Shown here in pieces: positions 1 through 6,520 of a stretch of 8,823 nt of DNA (position 1 is its first letter; each line of letters opens with the position of its first letter). Below the pieces are notes generated by a model, which did not search any database, was not told where the DNA came from, and worked only from the letters and a program-made list of their open reading frames with translations. The position numbers were made by a program, and so were the translations under genes. The DNA is from Planctomycetota bacterium (GTDB taxonomy: Bacteria > Planctomycetota > SZUA-567 > H5-PLA8 > CALKMO01). Location of the stretch: NCBI GenBank assembly GCA_026417845.1, contig JAOACM010000161.1, positions 1 to 8,823 on the forward strand, in the 5' to 3' direction.

Positions 1-1601
1 ACGAACGCGCCGTCCTTCTGGATCATGACGCCGACCAGATGTGAGGAGGCATCGGCGGCGGCGTAGGCGAGATCGGTCTTCCCGTCCCCGTTGAAATCGG
101 CGGCGGCGGCGGCGAAAGGCTTGCCCTTAACTCCCGGGACCGGTTTCGGATAGGATACTCGCCCGGAAGCCTCCTCGCCCGCGATGCCTATGGAAGATTC
201 CTTGGGAGAACAGACCGCGATCTCAATCCGTCCGTCGCCGTTGAAGTCGCCGGCGCATATGTCGCTTATGCCCGTCGGCATCGGATAGTACTGGGGCGCT
301 CCGAAGCCGCCCCTTTCTCCCTTCCCGCGCCTGTAGAGGGCAATCCTAGCGCCGCCCGGATCGGTTGCCAGAACATCGAGAGCGCCCCGCCCGCCTATGT
401 CCGCCATGACGAACGACCGGTCCCCGCCTTCCTTCGACTCCAGCAGTGGATGGAATCTTATCCGGCCGAACCTCGGCTTTCCGGCGTTCGCTCCCTTTCC
501 CTCTTTCCCGTCCGGAGCGATCCCGAGGGCCATGGCCTTCACCATGCCCGTGACCTGATGGATCGCCAGTATCCCGCTTGCCTTCGCCCCCGCTGACAAC
601 CGGGCCTGGGCAAGTGCGCGATACTTGCCCACATTGAAGCCGACATCGGCCGAGAACCCGCCTCCCGGTTTCTGTTCGCGCATCAGGAGACACCGTTCGG
701 CGGAGGGGGCCAGCAGGAAGAGATCGGCGCGGCCATCGCCGGTGGCGTCGGCCAGGAATATCCCCTGGATCTCCCGTGAGACATTGGCCATCGCGACGGG
801 ATCGGAGATGCCGCCCTTGCCGTCCTGATGGAAGATATAGGTGGATCGTTCGCCCAGCAGAACGATGTCGGCCCTGCCGTCGCCGTTCACATCGCCGATC
901 GCCAGCGCGTCCCTGGCGGGCGATCCGTCCTGGACCCGGAAAGTCCGCGCCTTGGCGAATTTGCCGCTTTTTTCGCCCGGTGCCACGCACAGCTCCCTGT
1001 CTCCGAAATAGACCAGATCGGGTCTGCCGTCGCCCGTCACATCGGCCACGACGAAACTCGTGACGCCCTTCTCCGTCAGGAACGGCTCACGCCTGAAGCG
1101 GAATGGATCGCCGAGCCTGTTGGGATCGTCCGGGTCCCGCTCGGCCTTCGCCGCGTCCTCGCGCATCCTCTCGGGCGTATTCTGCAGAAGGACCTCGATA
1201 CGCGCCTTGCTGTTGTTTACCAGCAGCAGGTCGGTCCTGCCGTCATCATCTACGTCAGCAGCTCTGAGACTGTGGGTGGCGTGATCAAGCTTATATACCT
1301 CCGGCCCCGAAAGTTCGATATCCGGCGAATCGAATTCCGCCCCGCCCGCAGTCTCCCGCTCCCCCGCCGGCGCGACGGTCGGGAGAAGGGCGGCGAGCGC
1401 TAACGCGCCGGCCGCCGCGAGGCCGGGAGCCCCTCGAACGGCGGGAGCGGACCGGAAGGATTTTCCCAAGTGCGCCCCCTGAAGCCTTACTTCCCGCCGG
1501 CACGTCAAACCCCGATCCAGGAAGTTCCGCACGACGGCTGCCATCCCCGGAGGGACCGGCGCCGTATCTCTCCCTCCGGCATCCCCGATGCCCTTAGACA
1601 T
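1..1601 (-). CDS. Exported FG-GAP/VCBS repeat protein, C-terminus cut by window edge
   Basis: The reading frame is open from about 1619 to the window edge (roughly 530 codons) with no stop, so the C-terminus is missing. Seen directly: Asp/Gly-rich loops of the form DxDxDGxxD at 1230-1256 (DVDDDGRTD), 1017-1043, 867-893, 723-749, 222-248 and 72-98 (DFNGDGKTD), with degraded copies at 531-557 and 375-401. They are spaced mostly 48-64 residues apart. This is the signature of FG-GAP/VCBS beta-propeller blades, whose acidic loops bind calcium in integrin-like folds. A hydrophobic Ala/Leu stretch ending in TVAPAGE (about 1430-1360) looks like a signal peptide, so export is inferred. The start is uncertain. 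ATG at 1601 follows ACAGGAATT and is used here. ATG at 1619 is also in frame. TTG at 1469, behind AGGGGG, would put the hydrophobic stretch at a normal signal-peptide distance. The substrate or partner is unknown; such proteins are often surface or secreted adhesion-like proteins. The family call is secure, the function is not. Confidence 0.85.
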   Translation of the reverse strand, partial: MSKGIGDAGGRDTAPVPPGMAAVVRNFLDRGLTCRREVRLQGAHLGKSFRSAPAVRGAPGLAAAGALALAALLPTVAPAGERETAGGAEFDSPDIELSGPEVYKLDHATHSLRAADVDDDGRTDLLLVNNSKARIEVLLQNTPERMREDAAKAERDPDDPNRLGDPFRFRREPFLTEKGVTSFVVADVTGDGRPDLVYFGDRELCVAPGEKSGKFAKARTFRVQDGSPARDALAIGDVNGDGRADIVLLGERSTYIFHQDGKGGISDPVAMANVSREIQGIFLADATGDGRADLFLLAPSAERCLLMREQKPGGGFSADVGFNVGKYRALAQARLSAGAKASGILAIHQVTGMVKAMALGIAPDGKEGKGANAGKPRFGRIRFHPLLESKEGGDRSFVMADIGGRGALDVLATDPGGARIALYRRGKGERGGFGAPQYYPMPTGISDICAGDFNGDGRIEIAVCSPKESSIGIAGEEASGRVSYPKPVPGVKGKPFAAAAADFNGDGKTDLAYAAADASSHLVGVMIQKDGAF

Positions 1602-1812
1602 AATTCCTGTTCTCTCCATGGCCGCTCAGCCGCGATCCGCCGGCGGGATCCCGTAAACCGGCGTCCCCAGCGCATCCGCCAGACTGCATCCGAAGAAGAG
1701 ACGAGGCCTTTGAGAATGCTGCCTCCCCCGTGCGCCGGCGAGCCGGGAGACACCCCCCTCTTCGTTTTCCCTTCCGATCCTGACTCGCAGCCCGGTCCGG
1801 CGATGGCGCGTG

Positions 1813-2736
1813 TCAGACCACGCCAAGCTTACGCATTATCTTTTCGGGCGGGGCGGGGGTAATGATCCCGGCCTTCAGCTTCCGGACGTGGTCTTCCGTA
1901 TTTGCTTTCGCCTCGACAGACCACGCGTTATCCGGCCCGTCGGGGAGCAACAGGGCTGGAGATTCGAGCAGCGCCTTCCACAGCCAGCCCATGAACGCGG
2001 CGGCGTCCATGAGCCTGCACTCCGCCAACCCGACCTTGCCGGCCCTGGCGATCCCGGCCGCGTCCCACGCAGTCTCCACCTTCGACCCCTTCCGGTAGAA
2101 GTCCCGGGGCCCTGCCGGCGACTGGGTTACGCCGATCTCGACGGTTCTGCCGCCGTCATCCACCAGAGCGGTGCATGTGGCCATGTACGGCAGGCGCATC
2201 CAGTCTTCGACGGTGTGGACGGCGGTCTGCGTGCGCATGTCGGTGCCGAGCCACAGTATCTTGCCATCCCATTCGACCAGTTTCCCCCACGGCCCTCTCC
2301 AGTCGAATGTCGTGGCCCCCTCGCGCCAGGAATGGCCCGCGCAGAATTCCGCCGCCCTCTTCCCGACGGCCGCCACCGAATGCGTCGGGTGATCGCTCCT
2401 GAAGCGGCCCGGCCATTTGAGCAGGTAATTCGTGAGGCTACCCACGCGGCTGGGTGTCCTGTCCGGATGCCAGACCTCGCCGGTCGGCCCTTCGCTTGTC
2501 TTCGCAAACGTTCTGGTGAACGTAGGCACCGCCAGCAGGCCATCCGGACCGACCGCATCGAGTAAGGCCTCGATCACCCACCGCATCCCGAGATCCGGCG
2601 CCTTGTTGAGGTCGTGAGCCCTGGCCACTGAGGTGGCCCTGGAGTGCATCAGCACCACGTCGCCTTCCCTTATCCCAAGCGCGCGCAGGTCACGAGCCAA
2701 GTTCTCCCGGGAAAAAGCGCTCCCTTCGGTCGCCAT
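1813..2736 (-). CDS. Antibiotic N-acetyltransferase (AAC(3)) family protein
   Basis: This 307-residue protein has the layout of the aminoglycoside 3-N-acetyltransferase fold (PF02522, not the GNAT fold). Near the N-terminus are LRALGIREGDVVLMHSR (17-33) and AVPTFTRTF (69-77). The family core follows: DRTPSRVGSLTNYLL (92-106), RSDHPTHSVAAVG (113-125), a Gly/Pro segment GPWGKL (148-153) and ILWLGTD (160-166). Then comes TAVHTVEDWMRLPY (171-184), matching the conserved His/Glu segment that follows the LLLG strand. Length suits the family (about 260-310). Known members acetylate the 3-amino group of 2-deoxystreptamine aminoglycosides with acetyl-CoA. Many environmental homologues are divergent and of unknown substrate, so resistance should not be assumed. 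The ATG at 2736 is well supported by TAAGGAGGAGGT nine bases upstream. It lies 237 nt downstream of rplU and may be its own transcription unit; no resistance or mobility gene is adjacent. Confidence 0.9.
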   Translation of the reverse strand: MATEGSAFSRENLARDLRALGIREGDVVLMHSRATSVARAHDLNKAPDLGMRWVIEALLDAVGPDGLLAVPTFTRTFAKTSEGPTGEVWHPDRTPSRVGSLTNYLLKWPGRFRSDHPTHSVAAVGKRAAEFCAGHSWREGATTFDWRGPWGKLVEWDGKILWLGTDMRTQTAVHTVEDWMRLPYMATCTALVDDGGRTVEIGVTQSPAGPRDFYRKGSKVETAWDAAGIARAGKVGLAECRLMDAAAFMGWLWKALLESPALLLPDGPDNAWSVEAKANTEDHVRKLKAGIITPAPPEKIMRKLGVV

Positions 2737-2745
2737 ACAGCGGGG

Positions 2746-2757
2746 ACCTCCTCCTTA
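2746..2757 (-). promoter_or_regulatory. Strong Shine-Dalgarno site for the AAC(3)-family gene
   Basis: On the minus strand this reads TAAGGAGGAGGT. It contains the full TAAGGAGG complement of the 16S rRNA 3' end, and nine bases separate it from the ATG at 2736. It fixes that start codon and predicts efficient translation. Confidence 0.8.
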
Positions 2758-2810
2758 TTCGCGAATCGTGCTGCCTCCTGCTCTTCCGCCGGCAGAGGCG
2801 AATCGCCGGC
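2757..2810 (-). promoter_or_regulatory. Cluster of short palindromes upstream of the AAC(3)-family gene (candidate operator)
   Basis: Three elements are visible. ATTCGCGAAT at 2757-2766 is a perfect 10-base palindrome touching the Shine-Dalgarno site. GCCGGC at 2788-2793 and again at 2805-2810 could form a stem around an 11-base loop. GGCG-AAT-CGCC at 2797-2807 is a competing small hairpin. The octamer gcgaatcg (plus strand) occurs at 2761-2768 and 2798-2805. This could be an operator or an mRNA structure near the start. In DNA this GC-rich, short inverted repeats are common by chance, and no T-run follows that would suggest a terminator. I see no recognisable -35/-10 pair in the 237-nt gap. 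Confidence 0.2.
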
Positions 2811-2973
2811 CAGCCACCCGCCGGCGCCCCGCCGTCCCCATGAGATTGCCGCCCCGCGGCCCGCGCGGCCTGTCCGGCGGATGCCGCTCGGCGGCTGGCG
2901 GCAACCGGCGCGGCCGCATGGGCGGACCGGGCGGAGACAACGCCTGTCCGGAAAGGATGCTGCCGGCGCCGGG

Positions 2974-3288
2974 TCAGGCCGATTCTATCTTGCGGACCCG
3001 GATCAGCGTCCTGCGGGCACGATGGCCGCGGCGTTTGCCCAGCGAATTCGTCAGCACCCGGTGGATGAATATGACCTTTTCTCCCAGGAAGTGCTTTTCG
3101 ATAACGCCGATGACCCTGGCGCCGGAGATGTAGGGAGAACCGATCCTGACAGATCCGCCGTCGCCGACCATGACGACCTTGTCGAAAGAGACATCCGTTC
3201 CGACCTCACCGCGGATCCGATCCACCTCCACGGCCTCGCCTTCCCTCACCCGGAACTGCCTCCCGCGATCCTCAACCACTGCGAACAT
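2974..3288 (-). CDS. rplU: Large ribosomal subunit protein bL21
   Basis: This 104-residue protein has the normal bL21 length (about 100-105). It starts MFAVVEDRGRQFRVREGE, equivalent to the usual MYAIIETGGKQYRVxEGD. It then has FDKVVMVGDGG (about 35-45), a GxPxxxGAxVxG-like strand (IGSPYISGARVIGVI) and a basic C-terminal loop ending GKRRGHRARRTLIRVRKI, matching the family's kRGHRQxxTxxxI pattern. bL21 is an early-binding 50S protein that contacts 23S rRNA. The ATG lies inside the end of the RNase E/G gene, overlapping it by 17 nt. The site GAGGTGGAGG (3292-3301) is itself rng coding sequence, so translational coupling is likely. No bL27 gene (rpmA) follows in the 237 nt downstream, although rplU-rpmA adjacency is very common in bacteria. 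Confidence 0.95.
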   Translation of the reverse strand: MFAVVEDRGRQFRVREGEAVEVDRIRGEVGTDVSFDKVVMVGDGGSVRIGSPYISGARVIGVIEKHFLGEKVIFIHRVLTNSLGKRRGHRARRTLIRVRKIESA

Positions 3289-5632
3289 ATTCCTCCACCT
3301 CGCTAATCTTCTGGAGAGCAGTCTCCCCGTTGCCCTTCGCGGCGCTCACCCTTATCTGCCCGATCAGCAGGGTCGGGTCCGCCACGATCTCCACGGTTAT
3401 GCCGGTCTTGGCCTCCAGTTCCGCGATGCCCGCACGGAACCTGTTCTGCAGCGTCTGTGCGCATGACGGGCTGAGCCCCACCTGTATGCGCGACACTCCC
3501 GCCACGCGGGACGCCCTCCTTATCTCCCTCAGCGCGTCCAGCGCCACGCTCTCGTCGGATTTGACCATCCCGGATCCGCCGCACGTCGGACACTTATCGA
3601 AAAGCGTTCTCTTCAGGCTGGGCCTGACCCGCTGTCTCGTCATCTCGACCACGCCGAGCCGGGATATCGGCAGGACGGTGATGCGCGCTTTGTCCTTTGC
3701 CAGCGCCGCCTTTAACTCGCGCTCCACCTTCCTCCGATGCTCGGGCGATTCCATGTCTATAAAGTCAATCATCACCAGTCCGCCCACATCGCGCAAGCGC
3801 AACTGTCTTGCTATCTCGCGCGCCGCCTCGAGATTGGTCTCAAGTATGGTCTGGTCCATGTCGCGCCGTTCGCGGAACCGGCCGGTATTCACATCTATAG
3901 CCACGAGCGCCTCGGTCTGCTCAATCACGATCGAACCGCCGCTCGGAAGATTGACCTTGCGGTTGAACAGCTTCTGTATCTGATCCTCCACACCGTAGCG
4001 ATGGAAAAGTGGCTCCTCGTCGCGGTACAGGATGAGCCTGGATGCCAGCGCGGGACTGGTCGCACTCAGAAAATCCCTCGCCTCTTCCATCGCCTCGACC
4101 GTATCGAGGACGATCTCCTCCACATCGTCGGTCAGCGCGTCCCTCATGACCCTGACCACAAGATCCGATTCGGAATATACGAGCGCCGGAGCCTTGACGG
4201 ACATCGCTTTCTTCTTGATATTCTCCCACAAGGCCAGCAGCGAATCGAGGTCGCGCTTTATCTCCGCCTCCGACTCGGCCTGCGCAGCCGTGCGCAATAT
4301 CACCCCCATATCCGGCGGCGGGTTCAATCTCTCCATGAGACGTTTCATTTCCTGCCGCTTCGCGTCGTCCTCTATCCGTTTGCTTATGCCGAGCCTGTTG
4401 ACCGCTGGCATCAGTACAAGGTGCCTGCCGGGGATGCCGATATAAGTTGTCAATGAGGGTCCTTTAGTCCCTATTCCCTCCTTGGTGACCTGCACAAGGA
4501 GCTTCTGGCCGGCCTTCAACATCTCTTGGATCAGCATCCGCCGCTCGGCCCGGGGCTCTCCGTTCCTCCTCTGCGCGCGACGTTCCTCCCTTCCGCTCCC
4601 TCCACCTCCCGGCGGAAGCCCTCGCGCCGCAGCGGGATGGGGCGATCCGGCGGCACCGGATCTCCCGGCATCTCCTTCCGGCCGGGGCATCGGCGCGCCG
4701 TCAGAATGAATATGGATGGAGCCGCCACCGGCCGCGGCAGTCGCGGGGGCTCCTCCCGCCGCGATGGAGGCGCCGGCCGCGCCGGAGATCGGCGGAGGAG
4801 GGAAAGAGGGCGCCTCGATTGCCCGCTGTTCGGAAGATACCGGTAGTCTTCCGGAAGTCGAGGCCTCTCCGGTGCGTTCCCCCGGCGCCAGTCTTCGTCC
4901 GCGTCGCCGTCTGGCTCTTCCATGTCCGCTCCCGCCCCCTCCGCCTCCGATGACTGGCGCGGGCGCAGGGACATCGCCGCCGGCCGGACCGGCAGGACCG
5001 CCCGTCGGATCGTGCGGGGCCGGAGGCACCGGCGGCGGTTCGGACGATACGATGCCTTGCGGGCGCGCATCCTTTCCCGGCCGTCGCCTCCTTCGCCGAC
5101 CCCTCCGCTCCGACGCTTCCCCCCGGGCGGAGATGACAGGGGCGGCGGCCGATCCTTCCATTGCGGGCGGTAGCGCGCCGGAGCATGGAGCGGCATCTCG
5201 TGCGGCCGATTCGCCGCCGGCGGCGGCCCCCGCCGTCTCCCTTCCAACGTGGGGGGCGGACTGTCCGGCAGCGGGCGATCCCGGCGGCCGCGCCCGGCCG
5301 GCATCCGGTTCCCCGGTGCTGCCGGCGACTTCATGGCCAGCGGCCGGAGCGTCAGCACCGACGCCTGCCCCGCGGGCCGGCTTCCTCATCAAGGCGTGGA
5401 AACCGCCATCCGGCGGCAGCACGTCGGAGGCGTGCAGGAACCCGTTCCGATCGGACCCAAGGTCCACGAAGGCGGCCTGCAGGCTGGACTCGACGTTCAC
5501 CACCCGGCCGACATAGATGTTCCCAGCCATCCGCCGGCGGCTCCCGCGCTCCACGAATATGTCGCACAGGGCGCCGTTCTCGATCACCGCCACGCGCACT
5601 TCGCCGGGCTCCCGCGCATTCACCAGCATCAT
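3272..5632 (-). CDS. rng: Ribonuclease E/G with a large disordered insert in the S1 domain
   Basis: This is an endoribonuclease of single-stranded RNA in the RNase E/G family, acting in mRNA decay and rRNA/tRNA processing. Numbered from ATG 5632 it has 786 residues. The first part of the S1 RNA-binding barrel is at 1-80 (GNIYVGRVVNVE, NGFLHASDV). A Gly/Pro/Ala/Arg-rich insert follows at about 82-360, and the rest of S1 resumes at about 366 (KAGQKLLVQVTKEGIGTKGP). The catalytic DNase I-like region carries ALVAIDVNTGR with Asp580 and GGLVMIDFIDM with Asp623. They are 43 residues apart, as are the magnesium-binding Asp303 and Asp346 of E. coli RNase E. The Zn-link is CPTC (Cys681, Cys684). A short RNase G-like C-terminus follows, with no long tail. 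The frame is open back to an ATG at 5725, but family members begin at a MLxNAxExxE motif. ATG 5632 lies four bases after the upstream stop, so coupled initiation there (or at ATG 5629) is preferred. It overlaps rplU by 17 nt. Confidence 0.93.
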   Translation of the reverse strand: MMLVNAREPGEVRVAVIENGALCDIFVERGSRRRMAGNIYVGRVVNVESSLQAAFVDLGSDRNGFLHASDVLPPDGGFHALMRKPARGAGVGADAPAAGHEVAGSTGEPDAGRARPPGSPAAGQSAPHVGRETAGAAAGGESAARDAAPCSGALPPAMEGSAAAPVISARGEASERRGRRRRRRPGKDARPQGIVSSEPPPVPPAPHDPTGGPAGPAGGDVPAPAPVIGGGGGGSGHGRARRRRGRRLAPGERTGEASTSGRLPVSSEQRAIEAPSFPPPPISGAAGASIAAGGAPATAAAGGGSIHIHSDGAPMPRPEGDAGRSGAAGSPHPAAARGLPPGGGGSGREERRAQRRNGEPRAERRMLIQEMLKAGQKLLVQVTKEGIGTKGPSLTTYIGIPGRHLVLMPAVNRLGISKRIEDDAKRQEMKRLMERLNPPPDMGVILRTAAQAESEAEIKRDLDSLLALWENIKKKAMSVKAPALVYSESDLVVRVMRDALTDDVEEIVLDTVEAMEEARDFLSATSPALASRLILYRDEEPLFHRYGVEDQIQKLFNRKVNLPSGGSIVIEQTEALVAIDVNTGRFRERRDMDQTILETNLEAAREIARQLRLRDVGGLVMIDFIDMESPEHRRKVERELKAALAKDKARITVLPISRLGVVEMTRQRVRPSLKRTLFDKCPTCGGSGMVKSDESVALDALREIRRASRVAGVSRIQVGLSPSCAQTLQNRFRAGIAELEAKTGITVEIVADPTLLIGQIRVSAAKGNGETALQKISEVEEYVRSG
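4553..5389 (-). other. Low-complexity, arginine-patch insert within the RNase E/G S1 domain
   Basis: About 280 codons (residues ~82-360 of the RNase) interrupt the S1 barrel after the FLHASDV strand. They are rich in Gly, Pro, Ala, Ser and Arg, with no predicted globular pattern. Two dense basic patches are visible: RRGRRRRRRPGKDARPQG and GHGRARRRRGRRLAPGERT. A further basic run sits just before S1 resumes. Arginine-rich disordered segments bind RNA in the C-terminal half of E. coli RNase E, so a comparable RNA- or partner-binding role is inferred here. The extreme GC content opens spurious reading frames on both strands across this stretch. The reading frame is continuous, so this is an in-frame insert and not a frameshift or a separate gene. 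Confidence 0.8.
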
Positions 5633-5636
5633 CTTC

Positions 5637-6431
5637 TTAGGCACGCGGACCGTCCTTTCGACCGGCGGGGTGGCCAGCCTCTCCGATCGGCGCCGCCCCG
5701 GTCGGCGCTCCACCCGCCGTCTCATCCATCACGCGCCCGCTTCCGTTTTCCGGGGCGCAGCTTTCCATCTCCACCCGAAGCCTGACGATCGAAACCCCGA
5801 TCGTCTCATCAACCTTCCTGCCCGCTATGCCCGCCAGAACCTCATCGGCCCTGACGAACGCCCCCGGCAGGGGTCGCAGGCGCAACAGGATCGTCGTCCC
5901 GTCGAGTCTGACCTCGACCGCCGCGGGCCGCGCATCCACGAGACGCGGTTTCCCGCCGGCCGGCGCGCGCCGGAGTACATGCACCTTATCGGCGTTCAAA
6001 AAAGCCTCAACGTACTCCTTCGAGATTTTCCATCGCGCCCGGCTGAAATCCATGGCGTAGCGCAGCTCGCGCAATTTCCCCGGCCGCCGCCGGCATGGAA
6101 TCGGGGCGACCCGATGCACGCCCAGCCCCGGCGGCAGATTTCCCCTGAGCCTCGACGCAATTTCGTCCGGAGACATTTCTCCGGCCAGTTCCAGCTCCGC
6201 TACGTCGTCCAGGGAAGCGACTCCGACCTCTATCGGCGCCGGGAAAACAAGGCGGGGACGCGGATTGAAGCCCTGCGTAAAACGAACGGGGATGCAGGCC
6301 CTGCGAAGGGCCCGACCGAAGGCCCTCGCTATCTCGAGGTGCGAAAGAAAACGCACCTCCGGCCGCTTTTCGAACCGGATCTCGACCTTCCCGCGTATGG
6401 AAGAACCATCGGCGAGCCGATTCGGCATCAG
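5637..6431 (-). CDS. DUF2344 (TIGR03936 family, radical-SAM-associated) protein
   Basis: This protein of about 264 residues carries the DUF2344 signature near its N-terminus: VEIRFEKRPEVRFLSHLEI (15-33), then RALRRACIPVRFTQGFNPRP (39-58) and a PIEVGVAS segment (65-72). This matches the family pattern FxKxGxxRFLSHLDL / ERALRRAxLPxxxSQGFNPHP. The family occurs as a stand-alone protein or fused to a B12-binding radical-SAM protein and typically sits just upstream of rng and rplU, exactly as here. Its biochemical role is not established; a part in translation or RNA modification is only inferred from context. The C-terminal 35 or so residues are Gly/Ala/Pro-rich. The ATG at 6431 is chosen because homologues start just before the FxK motif. 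The frame is open further back to a TTG at 6482, and neither start has a strong Shine-Dalgarno. The stop is four bases before the RNase E/G start. No radical-SAM gene is upstream; the secretin gene is. Confidence 0.85.
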   Translation of the reverse strand: MMPNRLADGSSIRGKVEIRFEKRPEVRFLSHLEIARAFGRALRRACIPVRFTQGFNPRPRLVFPAPIEVGVASLDDVAELELAGEMSPDEIASRLRGNLPPGLGVHRVAPIPCRRRPGKLRELRYAMDFSRARWKISKEYVEAFLNADKVHVLRRAPAGGKPRLVDARPAAVEVRLDGTTILLRLRPLPGAFVRADEVLAGIAGRKVDETIGVSIVRLRVEMESCAPENGSGRVMDETAGGAPTGAAPIGEAGHPAGRKDGPRA

Positions 6432-6520
6432 ATCCGCCGGAGATAACTGCCGTCCCGGATCCCGGGCCCGGCCGCGCAGCAAACCATGACCGGATGAAAA
6501 GAGTCCGCACTATCCATTCG

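Noticed and set aside
1626..1826. Minus-strand frame of 66 codons between the AAC(3)-family gene and the FG-GAP gene, ending in LADALGTPVYGIPPADRG
   Set aside because: The tail looks faintly protein-like, but there is no ribosome binding site, its start overlaps the AAC(3) end, and the rest is Arg/Gly-rich. A gene remnant cannot be excluded, but there is not enough to call it.
1810..2565. Plus-strand open frame of 251 codons opposite the AAC(3)-family gene
   Set aside because: Antisense shadow; the minus strand has the family motifs and a near-perfect ribosome binding site.
2840..2973. Possible terminator after rplU: small GC hairpins such as GCCGC-CGA-GCGGC (2883-2895)
   Set aside because: Stems are only 5 bp, no T-run follows, and similar inverted repeats occur throughout this GC-rich sequence.
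3737..4456. Plus-strand open frame of 239 codons opposite the RNase catalytic region
   Set aside because: It mirrors conserved RNase E/G catalytic codons and has no motif of its own.
4716..5516. Plus-strand open frame of 266 codons across the RNase E/G insert
   Set aside because: Pro/Ala/Gly/Arg composition only, no domain. The minus-strand RNase frame is continuous through this stretch with both flanks in the same frame.
5633..5725. Longer N-terminus for RNase E/G starting at ATG 5725
   Set aside because: It would overlap the DUF2344 gene by 89 nt and add an Arg-rich stretch before the motif where family members normally begin. No ribosome binding site is present.
5517..6446. Plus-strand open frame of 309 codons opposite the DUF2344 gene
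   Set aside because: Its sequence is Arg/Pro-rich with no recognisable domain, while the minus strand carries a clear DUF2344 signature. It is a GC-driven antisense shadow.
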